Below, in pieces: positions 9,685-19,229 of a stretch of DNA of 64,000 bases. Numbering within the stretch: the first letter of the stretch is position 1; each line of letters starts with the position of its first letter. Made by a program: the position numbers and the translations under genes. Under the pieces are notes generated by a model. The model did not search any database. It had not been told where the DNA came from and saw only the letters and a program-made list of their open reading frames with translations. The stretch is from Bacteriovoracaceae bacterium (GTDB taxonomy: Bacteria > Bdellovibrionota > Bacteriovoracia > Bacteriovoracales > Bacteriovoracaceae). The stretch spans positions 1 to 64,000 of the forward strand of contig JABFRR010000015.1 in NCBI GenBank assembly GCA_013141065.1, given 5' to 3'.

Positions 9685-11401
9685 ATGCTGAACCAACATT
9701 TTTTACAAGGTGATTATCAACGAACTATCGCACAAGCGACTGACTCCTTATTTCTTCCCAAGCATAATGAAATTCCAGGCCTTGTAGGTGCCTATTGTTT
9801 CACTGGAAATTTATTAGAAGCAAAAAAAGTTTATAAAGATTCGTATCAATTCTTATCAGAAAGCGAAAAAGCGGCGTGCCGTTTTTTTTTAGGTCTTTTA
9901 TACACAAGAAAATCTCACTACGATAAAGCATTCAAAATATTTTATCGCAACTATAAATCTCTCAAGCCAGAAGCGAATCATTTACAAAAGTTTTATGTTT
10001 ATCAAGGCAATGCATTTTATTATTTTTTCCAGGGGAAGTTTCGACTTTCTTTAAAATGGGCAAAAAAATCTTTTGATGCAGCTGTAGATGCCAAAGATCT
10101 TTATGCCCGTTCATTATCAACCGACATATTGGCCCATAACAAGTTACGTTTGGGTGAAATTAATATGGGATTAGAACTCCTGAAAAAAGCTGAAAATATT
10201 TCTCAATTGATGGGTAATAAAAGTGTTTCAAGTGCTATTTCAAGCGCTGAACTTCAGTACCGGGCTCACTATGGTTATGAGAGAAGATAATTATAGCCGA
10301 GCCGCTATTGGGCTTGAACTTTCTCGGTAATACACATTGAGGGGACAATTTGATAAAGCCGAAACGATATTAGAAAAAATCACATCAAATATATTTTCAA
10401 CAGAAAATCGACGACAAGAAATTCAATTAAATTTACGTTTTGCTGAAAACTATTATCTATGTGGAAAAAAAGCCCACGCGTGGAATTATGTGAGGGCGGC
10501 CAGGCGTTGCTTGAATTATGAAGTCGATAAATCTTTCGAATTACAAATTTGTGGTTTTGAGCTCAAATTATTTAACGAAGAAACGGCTTCAGATTTAAAA
10601 ACTCTCTTAATAGATAAAATGAGAGATTTTAATACAATTGTGAATCACAATATACTTTCTAGAAAAAAAATTATTGATGAAACTCTTTTTAATCGTGAAG
10701 ACCTCTTTCATGATTTTTTAGTATCCTTGGCAAATGAAAGTAAACCGATTGATGCAATTATCGAATCAGGTTATTGGTCACTTCTTCCAGAAAATATTGG
10801 TTTTAAGTATGGGGAGACAGGGCTTTACCTCGATACCGAACAAAATACAGTCATTTTATTCTTGGAGAAAAGAATTGAGATCTTAAAAGGAAAACTCACC
10901 CCTTTAGATATAAAACTTCTACTATCATTAACCTCAGGCATAAATGATAAATCTGAAATGATTCAACAAATTTGGGAGTATGAATATGATCCTCTAAGGC
11001 ATGATAACGTCATCTACAGTGCAGTGAGATCTCTTCGACGGGCATTAGGCGAAGCAGGGGGATGGATAGAAACAATCGAAAATGGCTACCGTTATAGCCT
11101 TGATAGAAAATTTAAGATTTCCAAAAAAGGCAGCAATAAAGAAAATTTGAATCCTAATCATGAATTATTAAATTCAGTTAAACTAGGTGTTGAAACCTTA
11201 ATAAACCCTTTAAACTACAGACAGCTTAAAGCGCTTGATTACATAAAAACTGCTGAATACTTAGATGTTCTAACTTATCAAAAAAAGTTTTCTGTAAGTG
11301 AAGCAACGGCTTCTAGAGATTTACGATATTTGAAAAAGTGTGGATTTGTGATATCAATTGGAAAGGCCCGAGCTACTAAATATTTATTGGGCAATACCTA
11401 A
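9685..11401 (+). pseudogene. TPR / winged-helix transcription regulator, broken
   Basis: Read through its lesions, the gene gives about 570 residues. An N-terminal run of TPR-like helices (ALKWAKKSF, KAFKIFYRNYKSLKPEA) is followed by an OmpR-type winged helix (DIKLLLSLTSG ... VIYSAVRSLRRALGE ... IETIENGYRYSL). A second DeoR-like helix-turn-helix lies at the C terminus (SVSEATASRDLRYLKKCGF). Two lesions break it: a frameshift near 10270-10280 and an in-frame TAA at 10328 where leucine (TTA) is expected. The transposon 12 bp upstream removes the ribosome-binding site. The intact family probably coupled TPR-mediated sensing to DNA binding, as in SARP-like regulators. Confidence 0.75.
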
Positions 11402-11410
11402 AAGGAACTT

Positions 11411-11860
11411 ATGAAATTTTACTTATTATTTTTATTTTGTAGCTTAATTTTTTCAAGCTTAATATTTGGAGCGACTTATGAGGTACCGACAAATGAAAAT
11501 TTAAAGCAGTATGCGAAATTTGAATTAAAAAATTTTCGTAAAAAAGCAAATAACAATTCTCTCACATTGAAATATCACTTACCCGAATTACTTGTCGGAA
11601 ACTCAAGTCGTATAATACTGAAAGGTGAATTAAAGCCTATTGATGAAGTTATTATTCTAACTGGAGAAAACGCCAAAGCAGAATGTGTCGGTGCTTACGA
11701 ATCAATGAATTGCTCAATCGTGTACAACGACCTAGTCATAGATGAAGCGAGTGCCCTAAAAGCAATTCAATCAATTTCTCGCTCACCAGAAGAGTTTTCA
11801 GCTCGTTTAAAAATAATGAGAGATTTTTCGACTGATCCAGTTGGATTTATAAGTTACTAA
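11411..11860 (+). CDS. Small exported protein, unknown
   Basis: A 149-residue product with a strong Sec signal (residues 1-20, ending in IFGA). The mature part is mixed alpha/beta with one close cysteine pair (AECVGAYESMNCS, about residues 97-108) that could form a disulphide in the periplasm. The start has an AAAGGAA site at the right distance. It begins 9 nt after the broken regulator and probably belonged to the same transcript. I do not recognise a family. Confidence 0.65.
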   Translation: MKFYLLFLFCSLIFSSLIFGATYEVPTNENLKQYAKFELKNFRKKANNNSLTLKYHLPELLVGNSSRIILKGELKPIDEVIILTGENAKAECVGAYESMNCSIVYNDLVIDEASALKAIQSISRSPEEFSARLKIMRDFSTDPVGFISY

Positions 11861-11962
11861 AACAAAAAAACAACGTAGATTCCTGCAGTTTTTAGCTTGA
11901 AGGGAAGTTCTCCCCCTCATAGAATCATTCTATTATTCAACACCGATCATGAGGAGTTTTCT

Positions 11963-12577
11963 ATGAAAGCAAGTCTAATGCTAGTCAGTCTATCAATGAT
12001 TTTTTTATTAACGAGTTGCTCAAGCTTTAAAGCCGAAAGAGTCGATGGAGCTAAAGGCGATGAGAAAGCTTTAGAAATCACAGATAAATGGGTTTTAAAA
12101 GATACAGAAACGGCTGTAAAAGATATTTTAGATCAAATTGGAAAACACAAAGGTTTTCAAAGATATTTAGGTGAAACAAAGAAAAAGCCAAAACTTTTTA
12201 TCATGGAAGTACAAAACGAAACATCTGAGCCTTATTTTCCTATTGCAGATATGAACGATGAACTACTCAACGAATTTTCAGCTTCAGGTGAATACACAAT
12301 TATTGATAATCAAGGTCGAGATAAAATCTTAAAAGAAGTTAAGTACCAAGCTGAAGGGATGGTAGATCCAGCTCAAATGGTTCAAATAGGGAAACAAACA
12401 GGTGCAGATATTGTTATTTTAGGTGCTGTTCGTATGAACCCTGAAATGAGAGATGGAAAAACGTTGAAGCAGTACACAGTAAATATGAGAATGACAAATT
12501 TAAAAACTTCAGAGGAAGTTCTTAGAGTGCGTTCTAAATCTCAAAAATACTCTGAACAAGCAAAGTCTGGTTGGTAA
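11963..12577 (+). CDS. LpoB-like lipoprotein (penicillin-binding-protein activator fold)
   Basis: The chosen ATG follows GAGGAG, and the 204-residue product has the lipobox LLTSC at residues 14-18. The mature part matches the LpoB/COG3417 pattern: KPKLFIMEVQNETSE (first strand), LLNEFSASGEYTIIDNQGRDKILKEVKYQ (FsbA-like helix and strand), QIGKQTGADIVILGAVR, and a final LKTSEEVLRVRSKSQK. In E. coli LpoB spans the periplasm to activate PBP1B. Here the wider family is also found next to COG3014 and LPP20 proteins, as in this locus, where the role is less clear. It ends 3 nt before the next gene, clearly one operon. Confidence 0.85.
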   Translation: MKASLMLVSLSMIFLLTSCSSFKAERVDGAKGDEKALEITDKWVLKDTETAVKDILDQIGKHKGFQRYLGETKKKPKLFIMEVQNETSEPYFPIADMNDELLNEFSASGEYTIIDNQGRDKILKEVKYQAEGMVDPAQMVQIGKQTGADIVILGAVRMNPEMRDGKTLKQYTVNMRMTNLKTSEEVLRVRSKSQKYSEQAKSGW

Positions 12578-12580
12578 TTA

Positions 12581-14158
12581 ATGAAAAAGTTGAATTTCCT
12601 TTCAGTTTCTTTTGTTCTTCTCATTATTTTATTATCCGGCTGTGCCGGTAACCAAAAAGAAATTATTAAGTATCGAGAGATGGTGCAAAAAAAGGACTAT
12701 AAATCCGCATTAGAAATGATGAAGGGAGATTCAATTTATAAAGATGAAGAATCTCATTTACTGAAATATGTAGAGCTTGGGACTCTTCACTTGCAAGGTG
12801 GAGAGTACTATCAAGCTCTATTAAATTTCGATAAGGCACGAGAATTATCAGACAAGCTCTTCACGGTTTCTGTATCAAAAAAAATTGCTGGGACTATTGG
12901 AAATGAATCAAGTGACAATTATTATGGTGAAAGATTTGAGAGGTCATTAATTCGGTATTATACAATACTGGCCCATTATAATTTATACGATAAAGGAGAG
13001 TATGAAGCCTATGTCGATGAAGTAAGAGACAATAAAGGAAAAATAATATCCACAAAACCTATAGCACCTGTAATTTTAGATGAAGCAAAGAAGAGATTCC
13101 ATTTGATAGCTGCTAAATCGATATTACTAGAATGGAACTCAATTCTCGAGGATTTTAAAAAAACGACTGCGGGAGAAGTTACATATAAAGATGATCTCTT
13201 AGCTAAACTTGTTGGGGCTGTGTTGCATTTAAAAGCAGACACTTCAACTGACAGACAGATCGCTTTTAATTTATTAAAAGAGTCTAAAAATACTGTTTTA
13301 AAATATTATAACAGCTATCAGAGTTTCAATTCAAAATATAAAGATTTTAATAAAGACTACAGTAAGCTTCCTGGAATGAAGACTGAGTTAATGCTCTCTA
13401 CTTATGTAGCAGCAACACCATTAAATACTCTTGTAAATACTTATGCAGATGATTTGGTAAAAACTTGGAATAAGTCTGAAAAAGAAAAAGATAATGTCTT
13501 TCTTGTCTGGCATGAAGGTATGATTGCTAGTAAGGAAATAAAGAAATATGAATTCCCAATCGGACTTACCGCTGCGACAGTATCAGTTGGTACTGTTAAT
13601 GATTTTGTAGGATTTGCTCAACAAGCGCTTGTCGTTGTCGATACAGTAGTTCCCAAAATTTCTTTTGAATTACCAACTATTCCTTATCGGCCCAACAGCG
13701 AAGAGTTAACTTTTGTTGTTAAAAAAGAGGGAAAGATTGTTAGTGAAAAATCAGGAGTTCTGGTCGATCCACTTTCTGAAATGGCTTTTTATACTCTCGA
13801 TTCTAAAGCGACGAGTAATCTTGCAATTAAAGGTGCAAGAGTTGCAGCAAAACATATAACGGCACTTCTTGCGTCCTATGCGACCTATAGAGCATTAAAA
13901 GAAAAAATGGGAGATGGCATTGCCCTTTTATCTGGTATTGCTGGTTACAATATTGCAGCTCGAGGAATTCAAGAATCTGAAAAAGCTGACTTAAGATCTT
14001 GGCTTACATTGCCAAACCAGGTGCGAATGAATTCATTTAAACTGAGTCCTGGAGACTATGAATTTTATAGTTTAAATCCAGCTACAAAAATTGAAGTTTT
14101 GGTTGGTAAATTTAGTGTGAATGATAAAGAAAAAATATTACTCAAAACATTTTTCTAA
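12581..14158 (+). CDS. COG3014-family lipoprotein with TPR-like N-terminal half
   Basis: The 525-residue product has the lipobox LLSGC (residues 17-21). TPR-like helices follow (YVELGTLHLQGGEYYQALLNFDKARELSD, residues 60-90), then a middle region with GMIASKEIKKYEFPIGL, and a hydrophobic Ala/Gly-rich stretch (ALLSGIAGYNIAARGI) near the end. This is the layout of the uncharacterised COG3014 family, which in other bacteria sits beside LpoB-like and LPP20-like lipoproteins, exactly as here. It is probably anchored in the outer membrane facing the periplasm. Function is unknown; envelope assembly is a reasonable guess from the partner genes. Confidence 0.8.
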   Translation: MKKLNFLSVSFVLLIILLSGCAGNQKEIIKYREMVQKKDYKSALEMMKGDSIYKDEESHLLKYVELGTLHLQGGEYYQALLNFDKARELSDKLFTVSVSKKIAGTIGNESSDNYYGERFERSLIRYYTILAHYNLYDKGEYEAYVDEVRDNKGKIISTKPIAPVILDEAKKRFHLIAAKSILLEWNSILEDFKKTTAGEVTYKDDLLAKLVGAVLHLKADTSTDRQIAFNLLKESKNTVLKYYNSYQSFNSKYKDFNKDYSKLPGMKTELMLSTYVAATPLNTLVNTYADDLVKTWNKSEKEKDNVFLVWHEGMIASKEIKKYEFPIGLTAATVSVGTVNDFVGFAQQALVVVDTVVPKISFELPTIPYRPNSEELTFVVKKEGKIVSEKSGVLVDPLSEMAFYTLDSKATSNLAIKGARVAAKHITALLASYATYRALKEKMGDGIALLSGIAGYNIAARGIQESEKADLRSWLTLPNQVRMNSFKLSPGDYEFYSLNPATKIEVLVGKFSVNDKEKILLKTFF

Positions 14159-14164
14159 TAAAAA

Positions 14165-14184
14165 AAGCCTCCCAAGGGAGGCTT
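14165..14184. terminator. Bidirectional rho-independent terminator
   Basis: AAGCCTCC and GGAGGCTT form an 8-bp stem around a CAAG loop. An A-run precedes it and a T/A-rich tract follows it. It lies between the stop codons of two convergent genes, so it can serve both strands. Confidence 0.85.
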
Positions 14185-14192
14185 ATAAAATC

Positions 14193-14801
14193 TTAAAAAC
14201 TTTCTTGAATTCTTTTTTCGACTGACTCTTTAACTTGTTTCATCATTCCTGCATCGCCCGACATTTCTTTTTCGAGAAGGGTAATCATTGTTTGATGCAA
14301 TTTTTCAAGATTTTTTCTTGGAGTTGCTAAAACAATAAAGCACTTATATGGGTTTGATTCTTCGCCTTCAACTCTAAACCATGTTTTATCAATCATCTCA
14401 GCGCCGACGATCATATTTTTGCTTTGAGTTTCAATCATTTTGTTAAATTCAGTATTCGTATTAGTTACGGCCATGGCCCCGGCTTGCTTAACGACTTCAC
14501 TAACTTGTTCTGAAACTTCGCCAGAGGCTCGAGTACGGGCCATGTTATAGCAGTTTGGTACTAAGTCGGCTTTTCCCACAGAAGCTTGTGTAATGAAATA
14601 AGCATTTTTCGGAGTGTCTTCATCGTCATTATAATGTTCTCTTAATTCTCCAATTTTATAACTCCCATCAAGAGTCCAAAATGGTCTTTTGCTTTCACCA
14701 GAAGAGGTAAGTGCAATGTCTTTACCATCATAAGATTTTTGAGCAGATGAGCACGAGGCCAAAATGGCCAAAGTTGCAAGAAGCATGAATTTTGAGTTCA
14801 T
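14193..14801 (-). CDS. LPP20-like lipoprotein
   Basis: The start is the ATG preceded by CAGGAGACC; an upstream in-frame start lacks a signal peptide. The 202-residue product has the lipobox ILASC (residues 11-15). It then shows the LPP20-type run ITQASVGKADLVPNCYNMARTRASGEVSEQV, with the conserved A..A+ pattern of a helix packed on a sheet, and later MIDKTWFRVEGE and CFIVLATPRKNLE. The LPP20 fold is found in flagellar (FlgT-like) and envelope lipoproteins. It faces the LpoB-like/COG3014 pair across the terminator and is probably part of the same envelope system. Confidence 0.75.
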   Translation of the reverse strand: MNSKFMLLATLAILASCSSAQKSYDGKDIALTSSGESKRPFWTLDGSYKIGELREHYNDDEDTPKNAYFITQASVGKADLVPNCYNMARTRASGEVSEQVSEVVKQAGAMAVTNTNTEFNKMIETQSKNMIVGAEMIDKTWFRVEGEESNPYKCFIVLATPRKNLEKLHQTMITLLEKEMSGDAGMMKQVKESVEKRIQESF

Positions 14802-14982
14802 TAAGGTCTCCTGTTGTGAATAATTTCTTTTGATATTCAACACCGAAAGCCAATAAAAATAAACTCAATTTTAAAAAAAGTAAAACAATCAACTATTGCT
14901 CAGCTTGCCATAAAGTATAGGAGTTGAAGTATTCTATAAACAAATCTATTCTTGTTATGATTAATTTAAATTGAGGATTCTT

Positions 14983-16005
14983 ATGAGCACTAAAAAAATC
15001 TTGCGACAAACTTTGCTTCTTCTATCATTTTCTTTTACGGCTTATGCGGGAAATTGTGAACGTGAAGAATTAATGAAGGGATATAATACATCGTCTAATT
15101 CAATCTTTGGAATTGGTATTAGTACCAATACAGATAAAACAAAAGGTAAAGAAGAAGCTAAAGAGAGAGCTTATCAAGATATTGTCTCCCAGTTACGCTC
15201 AAACGTTGAGTCTTCTATGACTTTAGAAGAAACAGATAAATCAACAGCCTATAAAGGTATAGTTAATGTCACAACTAATGTTGATAAAGTTATCGGTATA
15301 AAGTTTTTTAAAGAAGCTAAAGATTCAAGCAACACAACTTGTATGGCCTACACTTTGGATGTGGCAACTGCTTATAATGATGCCCAAGGATTTATGAAAG
15401 TTTTAGATAAAAAACTTGAAGATGTGATGAGCGCTCAAAAGAAAAAAGAATTTGTTGATGTTGTTCGCCGCTACGAAATTGCTAAAAAAGATATTGAGTC
15501 CAATGAGTGGGCAATTTTAAGAGCAGACATGTATAAAACCTATCTTAAAAAAGAAGGGACTTCGTTTTGGGAAAAATTTAAAACAGCTGAAGTTGAACTT
15601 GATAAGACTTATGATGAAGCCAAAAAAAGCATAGTTTTTTATATTGCTCCATTTCCTAAATATGACGAGGTCGCACTGGATACCGAAACAATGTTGAGTG
15701 GGAAGGGCTTTACTGCTCAAGTGGGTGGAGTAAAACCAAAATCTGGAATTGAAATTGTTTTTAAAGAAGCTGGCAAACCACGAAAAACTAAGACAGCGCT
15801 AGGCTTCACTATGGTTTATAAATTTGGTGTAGTGATTAGAGATCTCGTTACAGGTCGAGTGCTTGGTTCAAATAAAGGTGCAACTGTTCAGGGTATTTCA
15901 AATGAAGATAGCGAGGATGATGCTATTGCTTCAGCGTCACTGCAAATGAGTCTTAATGTCCAAGAGGCACTAAAGTCAGCTGTTCCGGGTTTGATAACAG
16001 AATAA
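14983..16005 (+). CDS. Exported LPP20/FlgT-like protein
   Basis: The 340-residue product has a Sec signal ending in TAYAG (no lipobox). The N-terminal domain reads FGIGISTNTDKTKGKEEAKERAYQDIVSQL. This is the GxG...A...A..D pattern of LPP20-like and FlgT N-terminal domains, followed by a helical linker and a C-terminal domain (GIEIVFKEAG ... VIRDLVTGRVLGSNKG) like the curli/LPS-type 'LPP20-CsgG' sandwich. The family members are periplasmic or outer-membrane-associated. It is divergent from the preceding LPP20-like gene by 180 bp, so the two could share regulation. Confidence 0.75.
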   Translation: MSTKKILRQTLLLLSFSFTAYAGNCEREELMKGYNTSSNSIFGIGISTNTDKTKGKEEAKERAYQDIVSQLRSNVESSMTLEETDKSTAYKGIVNVTTNVDKVIGIKFFKEAKDSSNTTCMAYTLDVATAYNDAQGFMKVLDKKLEDVMSAQKKKEFVDVVRRYEIAKKDIESNEWAILRADMYKTYLKKEGTSFWEKFKTAEVELDKTYDEAKKSIVFYIAPFPKYDEVALDTETMLSGKGFTAQVGGVKPKSGIEIVFKEAGKPRKTKTALGFTMVYKFGVVIRDLVTGRVLGSNKGATVQGISNEDSEDDAIASASLQMSLNVQEALKSAVPGLITE

Positions 16006-16016
16006 TTTGCGAACAG

Positions 16017-16367
16017 TTAATCATTTTCTTTATCAAGTGAATCAACGTCTATATTTCTGGCTTCACCTACAATTTTATTAAGTAGGTATTCTGGGATTGA
16101 GCCACTTTGCTCGAGAATTATTGTTTTTTGCTTCAATATAACGAGAGTCGGAATCGAGCGAATATTAAAATCTGATGCTAAGAGATGTTCGGTTTCAGTA
16201 TTTACTTTACCAAAAAAAATATCAGGGTGTTTTTTGGCAACAGTGTCAAAAATTGGGCCGAAGATTTTACATGGTTCACACCAAGATGCCCAAAAATCAA
16301 GAATTACAATTTCATATTGATTCAAAACTTCACTTATATTTTTTTCTGTTACTATTTTAGAGCTCAT
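16017..16367 (-). CDS. Thioredoxin
   Basis: A 116-residue single-domain thioredoxin fold. The active site is WASWCEPCK (residues 28-36), with Glu instead of the usual Gly after the first cysteine. The cis-Pro loop IRSIPTLVIL is at residue 75 and the strand VILDFWA is typical. There is no signal peptide, so it is cytoplasmic. CEPC should change the redox potential compared with CGPC, but thioredoxins with this site are known. A plausible role is reductant for MsrB and similar enzymes. The C-terminal 25 residues after the fold are a short helix with an acidic tail. Confidence 0.9.
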   Translation of the reverse strand: MSSKIVTEKNISEVLNQYEIVILDFWASWCEPCKIFGPIFDTVAKKHPDIFFGKVNTETEHLLASDFNIRSIPTLVILKQKTIILEQSGSIPEYLLNKIVGEARNIDVDSLDKEND

Positions 16368-16458
16368 TTTATTTTACCTGCCTAATTTCGTTTTCAATTT
16401 GAGAATATTGCTTCACACTTAATTTGTATATTGTATCAAATAAAAGAAAGGATTCTTT

Positions 16459-16944
16459 ATGAAATATATAACAATATTTGTCATAGTAATAGCTAGCTTT
16501 TTTTCTTTTGCCTCCCTGGCTGAAACCGAAAAAAAATCTTGTCCGATTCTGGAAGGTAGATATCCGAAATGCAAATCTGAAATCAGAGACATTCGTGGAG
16601 AATATATTGTCGAGCAGTATCTCAAGGACGATGTAATGTTTTATCAAATTCACTATAATGATGACGAGACTAACGAAAGTCGTACAGACGCCATAAGGAC
16701 AGATGGAGTACTTGAATCGAGAAAAGAAAGACTTCCCAGAGTCGGAATTCGCGTGCGAATTGATTCAAAGTCCCTTTGTAATGGTGATTCTGTTATTTCA
16801 ACTGCAGATGTTTATTTTTTAGGAAAAAAAGCAGGCGCTTTTACAACTAAAATTTATCTTGAAGGAACTACACTTTATTCAAACTTAGATGGAAAATATT
16901 TAAATAAGCAAATTGCTAAACGCATAGTGTGTACACAAGATTAA
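16459..16944 (+). CDS. Exported cysteine-motif protein (paralogue 1)
   Basis: The 161-residue product has a Sec signal (residues 1-21, ending SLAE). The mature protein starts with CPILEGRYPKC, a CPxxxGxxxC motif, and ends with a lone cysteine in RIVCTQD. The middle is beta-rich with D/E-rich turns. The ATG has an AAAGGA site (AAAAGAAAGGATTCTT). It is the first of two adjacent genes whose products share the N-terminal CP...G...C motif and the terminal C-x-x-D. This suggests tandem duplication of a small disulphide-bonded periplasmic protein. Function is unknown. Confidence 0.65.
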   Translation: MKYITIFVIVIASFFSFASLAETEKKSCPILEGRYPKCKSEIRDIRGEYIVEQYLKDDVMFYQIHYNDDETNESRTDAIRTDGVLESRKERLPRVGIRVRIDSKSLCNGDSVISTADVYFLGKKAGAFTTKIYLEGTTLYSNLDGKYLNKQIAKRIVCTQD

Positions 16945-16954
16945 AGGAGAAAAA

Positions 16955-17380
16955 ATGAAGAAATTATTACTTGGAATGCTAGTCTTATCATCTCAACTCT
17001 TTGCGGCTGAATGTCCACCAATTTCAGGATCTTTTACTTGTCAGCAAGGAAGTCATATTTCATATAAAATTATTACCCAAACAAATGATGGCTATTTAAT
17101 TAATTCAGATGGAATAGATTTTAATTATATTACAGATGGAAAAACTTACGAGGTTGAAGCCACTTCTAATATGAAAGATGGCAAAGTTACTTCAACGTGC
17201 TCTTCAAATAAGTTCATAGTTGGATTTAAAGCCACAATTCTATATGAAGGTTCTGAACTTGCAAAACAAAGTTCAGTGACTGAATACACTCCAGCGGGTA
17301 GTGGATTAATGATAGTTCAAAAAACAAAAATGAAAGGTATTCCCTTACCAGCTATAAAATTTAATTGTACTCGTGATTGA
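16955..17380 (+). CDS. Exported cysteine-motif protein (paralogue 2)
   Basis: The 141-residue product has a Sec signal ending in LFAAE. The mature start CPPISGSFTC and the end FNCTRD mirror the upstream gene (CPILEGRYPKC ... VCTQD), and both have a further internal cysteine. AAAGGAG lies 7 nt before the ATG, and the gene begins 10 nt after its paralogue, so they form one operon. The sequence between the cysteines is beta-strand-like (ISYKIITQTNDGYLINSDGI). It is probably a small secreted or surface protein. No known family was recognised. Confidence 0.65.
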   Translation: MKKLLLGMLVLSSQLFAAECPPISGSFTCQQGSHISYKIITQTNDGYLINSDGIDFNYITDGKTYEVEATSNMKDGKVTSTCSSNKFIVGFKATILYEGSELAKQSSVTEYTPAGSGLMIVQKTKMKGIPLPAIKFNCTRD

Positions 17381-17504
17381 GATTTCAAAATTAATTGCTT
17401 GACCAAAACGGTGGGATTTAATTGAAATATTTCTATGAGAAAAATCATAATAAAGTGATTATAAAAATCTTTAAGAAAAATTCAGGATCTCCCGTTAAGT
17501 GGTT

Positions 17505-18830
17505 ATGAATATTAAAAACATTTTTAAATTTAATAAATCAAACGATTCAATTCATCAAAAAGTTTTTGAAATGATTGATGATCTTGTTGAAGAAGTGCGA
17601 AAGCTTTATCTTGATAGCGAGTCTCTCAAAAAAATTATCATTTATCAAAAAAGCTCAATTGAAAAATCTTCATCTGCCTCACATGAAATTTCATCTATTG
17701 TTACCATGACGGCTGATGCTTCATGTGAATTAGATAGTAAGGCCAAAGATTCATACGATGCAGTTCTCAACTCTACTACGGATTTAGATGAACTAAAAAA
17801 AATGATTAGTGAAGTGAATGCTTCAAGTCAATTATTGCAAAAATCGGTTGAGAATGGCCTCCGAAGTATTGCGAGTGTTACAGAGACGATGGCAGAAATA
17901 AAGGAAAAATCAAAAATTATTAATGATATAGTTTTTCAAACAAAACTGCTGTCGTTCAACGCCTCGGTTGAAGCAGCTCGCGCTGGAGAGTACGGAAAGG
18001 GATTTGCTGTTGTAGCAGAAGAAATGGGGAATCTCGCTAAGGCCAGTGGAGAAGCTTCAAAAGAAATCGAACAAATTCTGAATAACGGGGTAGATAAAAC
18101 TAAGGAACAAATTCGTTTAGTCACAAATGACTTAGAAAAAGTAACAAAACAAACGATTAATCATATTAATTCTATTTCAAATAAAACAGAAGAACTCTCT
18201 AGTCGTTTCGTTCAGCTGTCACATTATTCTCGTGAAACCGAAGAAAAGGCAAAACAAATATCGAATGCTACTTCCGAACAAAATATAGGTGTTCAAGAAA
18301 TTGCGACAGCCTTGCAAGCTTTAGAGTCGACGTCTACCGAGCTAGAAGACATGTCTGTGAGGACTCATTCTTCCTCTGCAGATCTCGCAAAAAAAGTTGA
18401 GAGTATCAATTCACAATATTTATCACTTCTTTCTCAACTTGATTTAAAAGTTTTTAAATCAATTAAGCCATTTGATTTTAAATCGGCTAAAAAAGCTCAT
18501 ATTGATTGGAAAATGAAACTTACAAATTACTTGCAAAACCCTGATAACAGCTTGGATCCCAAAAAAGTATGCCTTGATAATGCTTGTGTTCTTGGTAAAT
18601 GGATACATGGAGATGGATTAGCTTATCGTGAATATAATCCAAGTATTTTTGATAGTCTTAAAGACTCACATGCAGAATTTCATAAAACGGCTGCGCAAAT
18701 AATTGATTATGTAAATGTTCATAATAATCAAGCGGCGGAGAAATTGCTCTCCCCAACTGGTAAATATATTCAAGTTTCTGATAAAACGGTGGCATTGATA
18801 GAAGAACTAGAAGCGATTTCGCTAAAGTAA
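17505..18830 (+). CDS. Soluble methyl-accepting chemotaxis protein with CZB domain
   Basis: The 441-residue protein has no transmembrane helix. It starts with about 50 residues of helix, then a receptor signalling domain whose hairpin tip reads [19 protein letters not shown] (from residue 144). That is the conserved tip binding CheA and CheW. The C-terminal 110 residues form a CZB (chemoreceptor zinc-binding) domain: HIDWKMKL, then [17 protein letters not shown], then [10 protein letters not shown], giving the His/Cys/His/His zinc ligands. CZB receptors sense cytoplasmic zinc or hypochlorous acid in other bacteria. It is monocistronic. The ATG is preferred to the GTG six bases upstream. Confidence 0.92.
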   Translation: MNIKNIFKFNKSNDSIHQKVFEMIDDLVEEVRKLYLDSESLKKIIIYQKSSIEKSSSASHEISSIVTMTADASCELDSKAKDSYDAVLNSTTDLDELKKMISEVNASSQLLQKSVENGLRSIASVTETMAEIKEKSKIINDIVFQTKLLSFNASVEAARAGEYGKGFAVVAEEMGNLAKASGEASKEIEQILNNGVDKTKEQIRLVTNDLEKVTKQTINHINSISNKTEELSSRFVQLSHYSRETEEKAKQISNATSEQNIGVQEIATALQALESTSTELEDMSVRTHSSSADLAKKVESINSQYLSLLSQLDLKVFKSIKPFDFKSAKKAHIDWKMKLTNYLQNPDNSLDPKKVCLDNACVLGKWIHGDGLAYREYNPSIFDSLKDSHAEFHKTAAQIIDYVNVHNNQAAEKLLSPTGKYIQVSDKTVALIEELEAISLK

Positions 18831-18956
18831 ATTACAGGTCTAATCCAAGCTTTAAAAGTGTGTTATATTAAATGGCCGGAGACTTTAAAGATCTCAGAGT
18901 TTTTTTCAAAGCTTACGCCTTTATTTCTAAGAATAATTATATATCTAGATTTGGAA

Positions 18957-19120
18957 TCAAAATAATTCAATAGGATAAGTTAAACCAATCGAGTAAGTAT
19001 CATATAAATCAGCCTTACTTGCGACAGATGAATTTGTCGATCCTAGTTCAGAATATTTTTCAGCACGACTAATTTCTAAATAGAACAGAATGAAAAAATA
19101 GATATTATGAATATAAAAAA
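18957..19120 (-). pseudogene. Remnant of an outer-membrane beta-barrel C terminus
   Basis: In the 400-bp gap after the chemoreceptor gene, one frame on the minus strand stays open for about 54 codons and ends in a stop. It reads FYLEISRAEKYSELGS, then SVASKADLYDTYSIGL and TYPIELF. Ending in phenylalanine after alternating residues is the beta-signal of outer-membrane proteins recognised by the BAM complex. There is no start codon or upstream part, so it appears to be the last two strands of a lost gene. The rest of the gap shows no gene on either strand. Confidence 0.45.
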
Positions 19121-19229
19121 TCTAATCAGGTTCATCAAGGCTCTTTTTACTTCAAAGTAAATTTATTTTATTCAAATAATTATCCTTAAAATATTCATTT
19201 ATTACAATAGTGAAATTATATAAATGAAA

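Noticed and set aside
16175..16385. Open frames on the plus strand within the thioredoxin gene
   Set aside because: Antisense shadows of a well-supported thioredoxin with an active-site motif.
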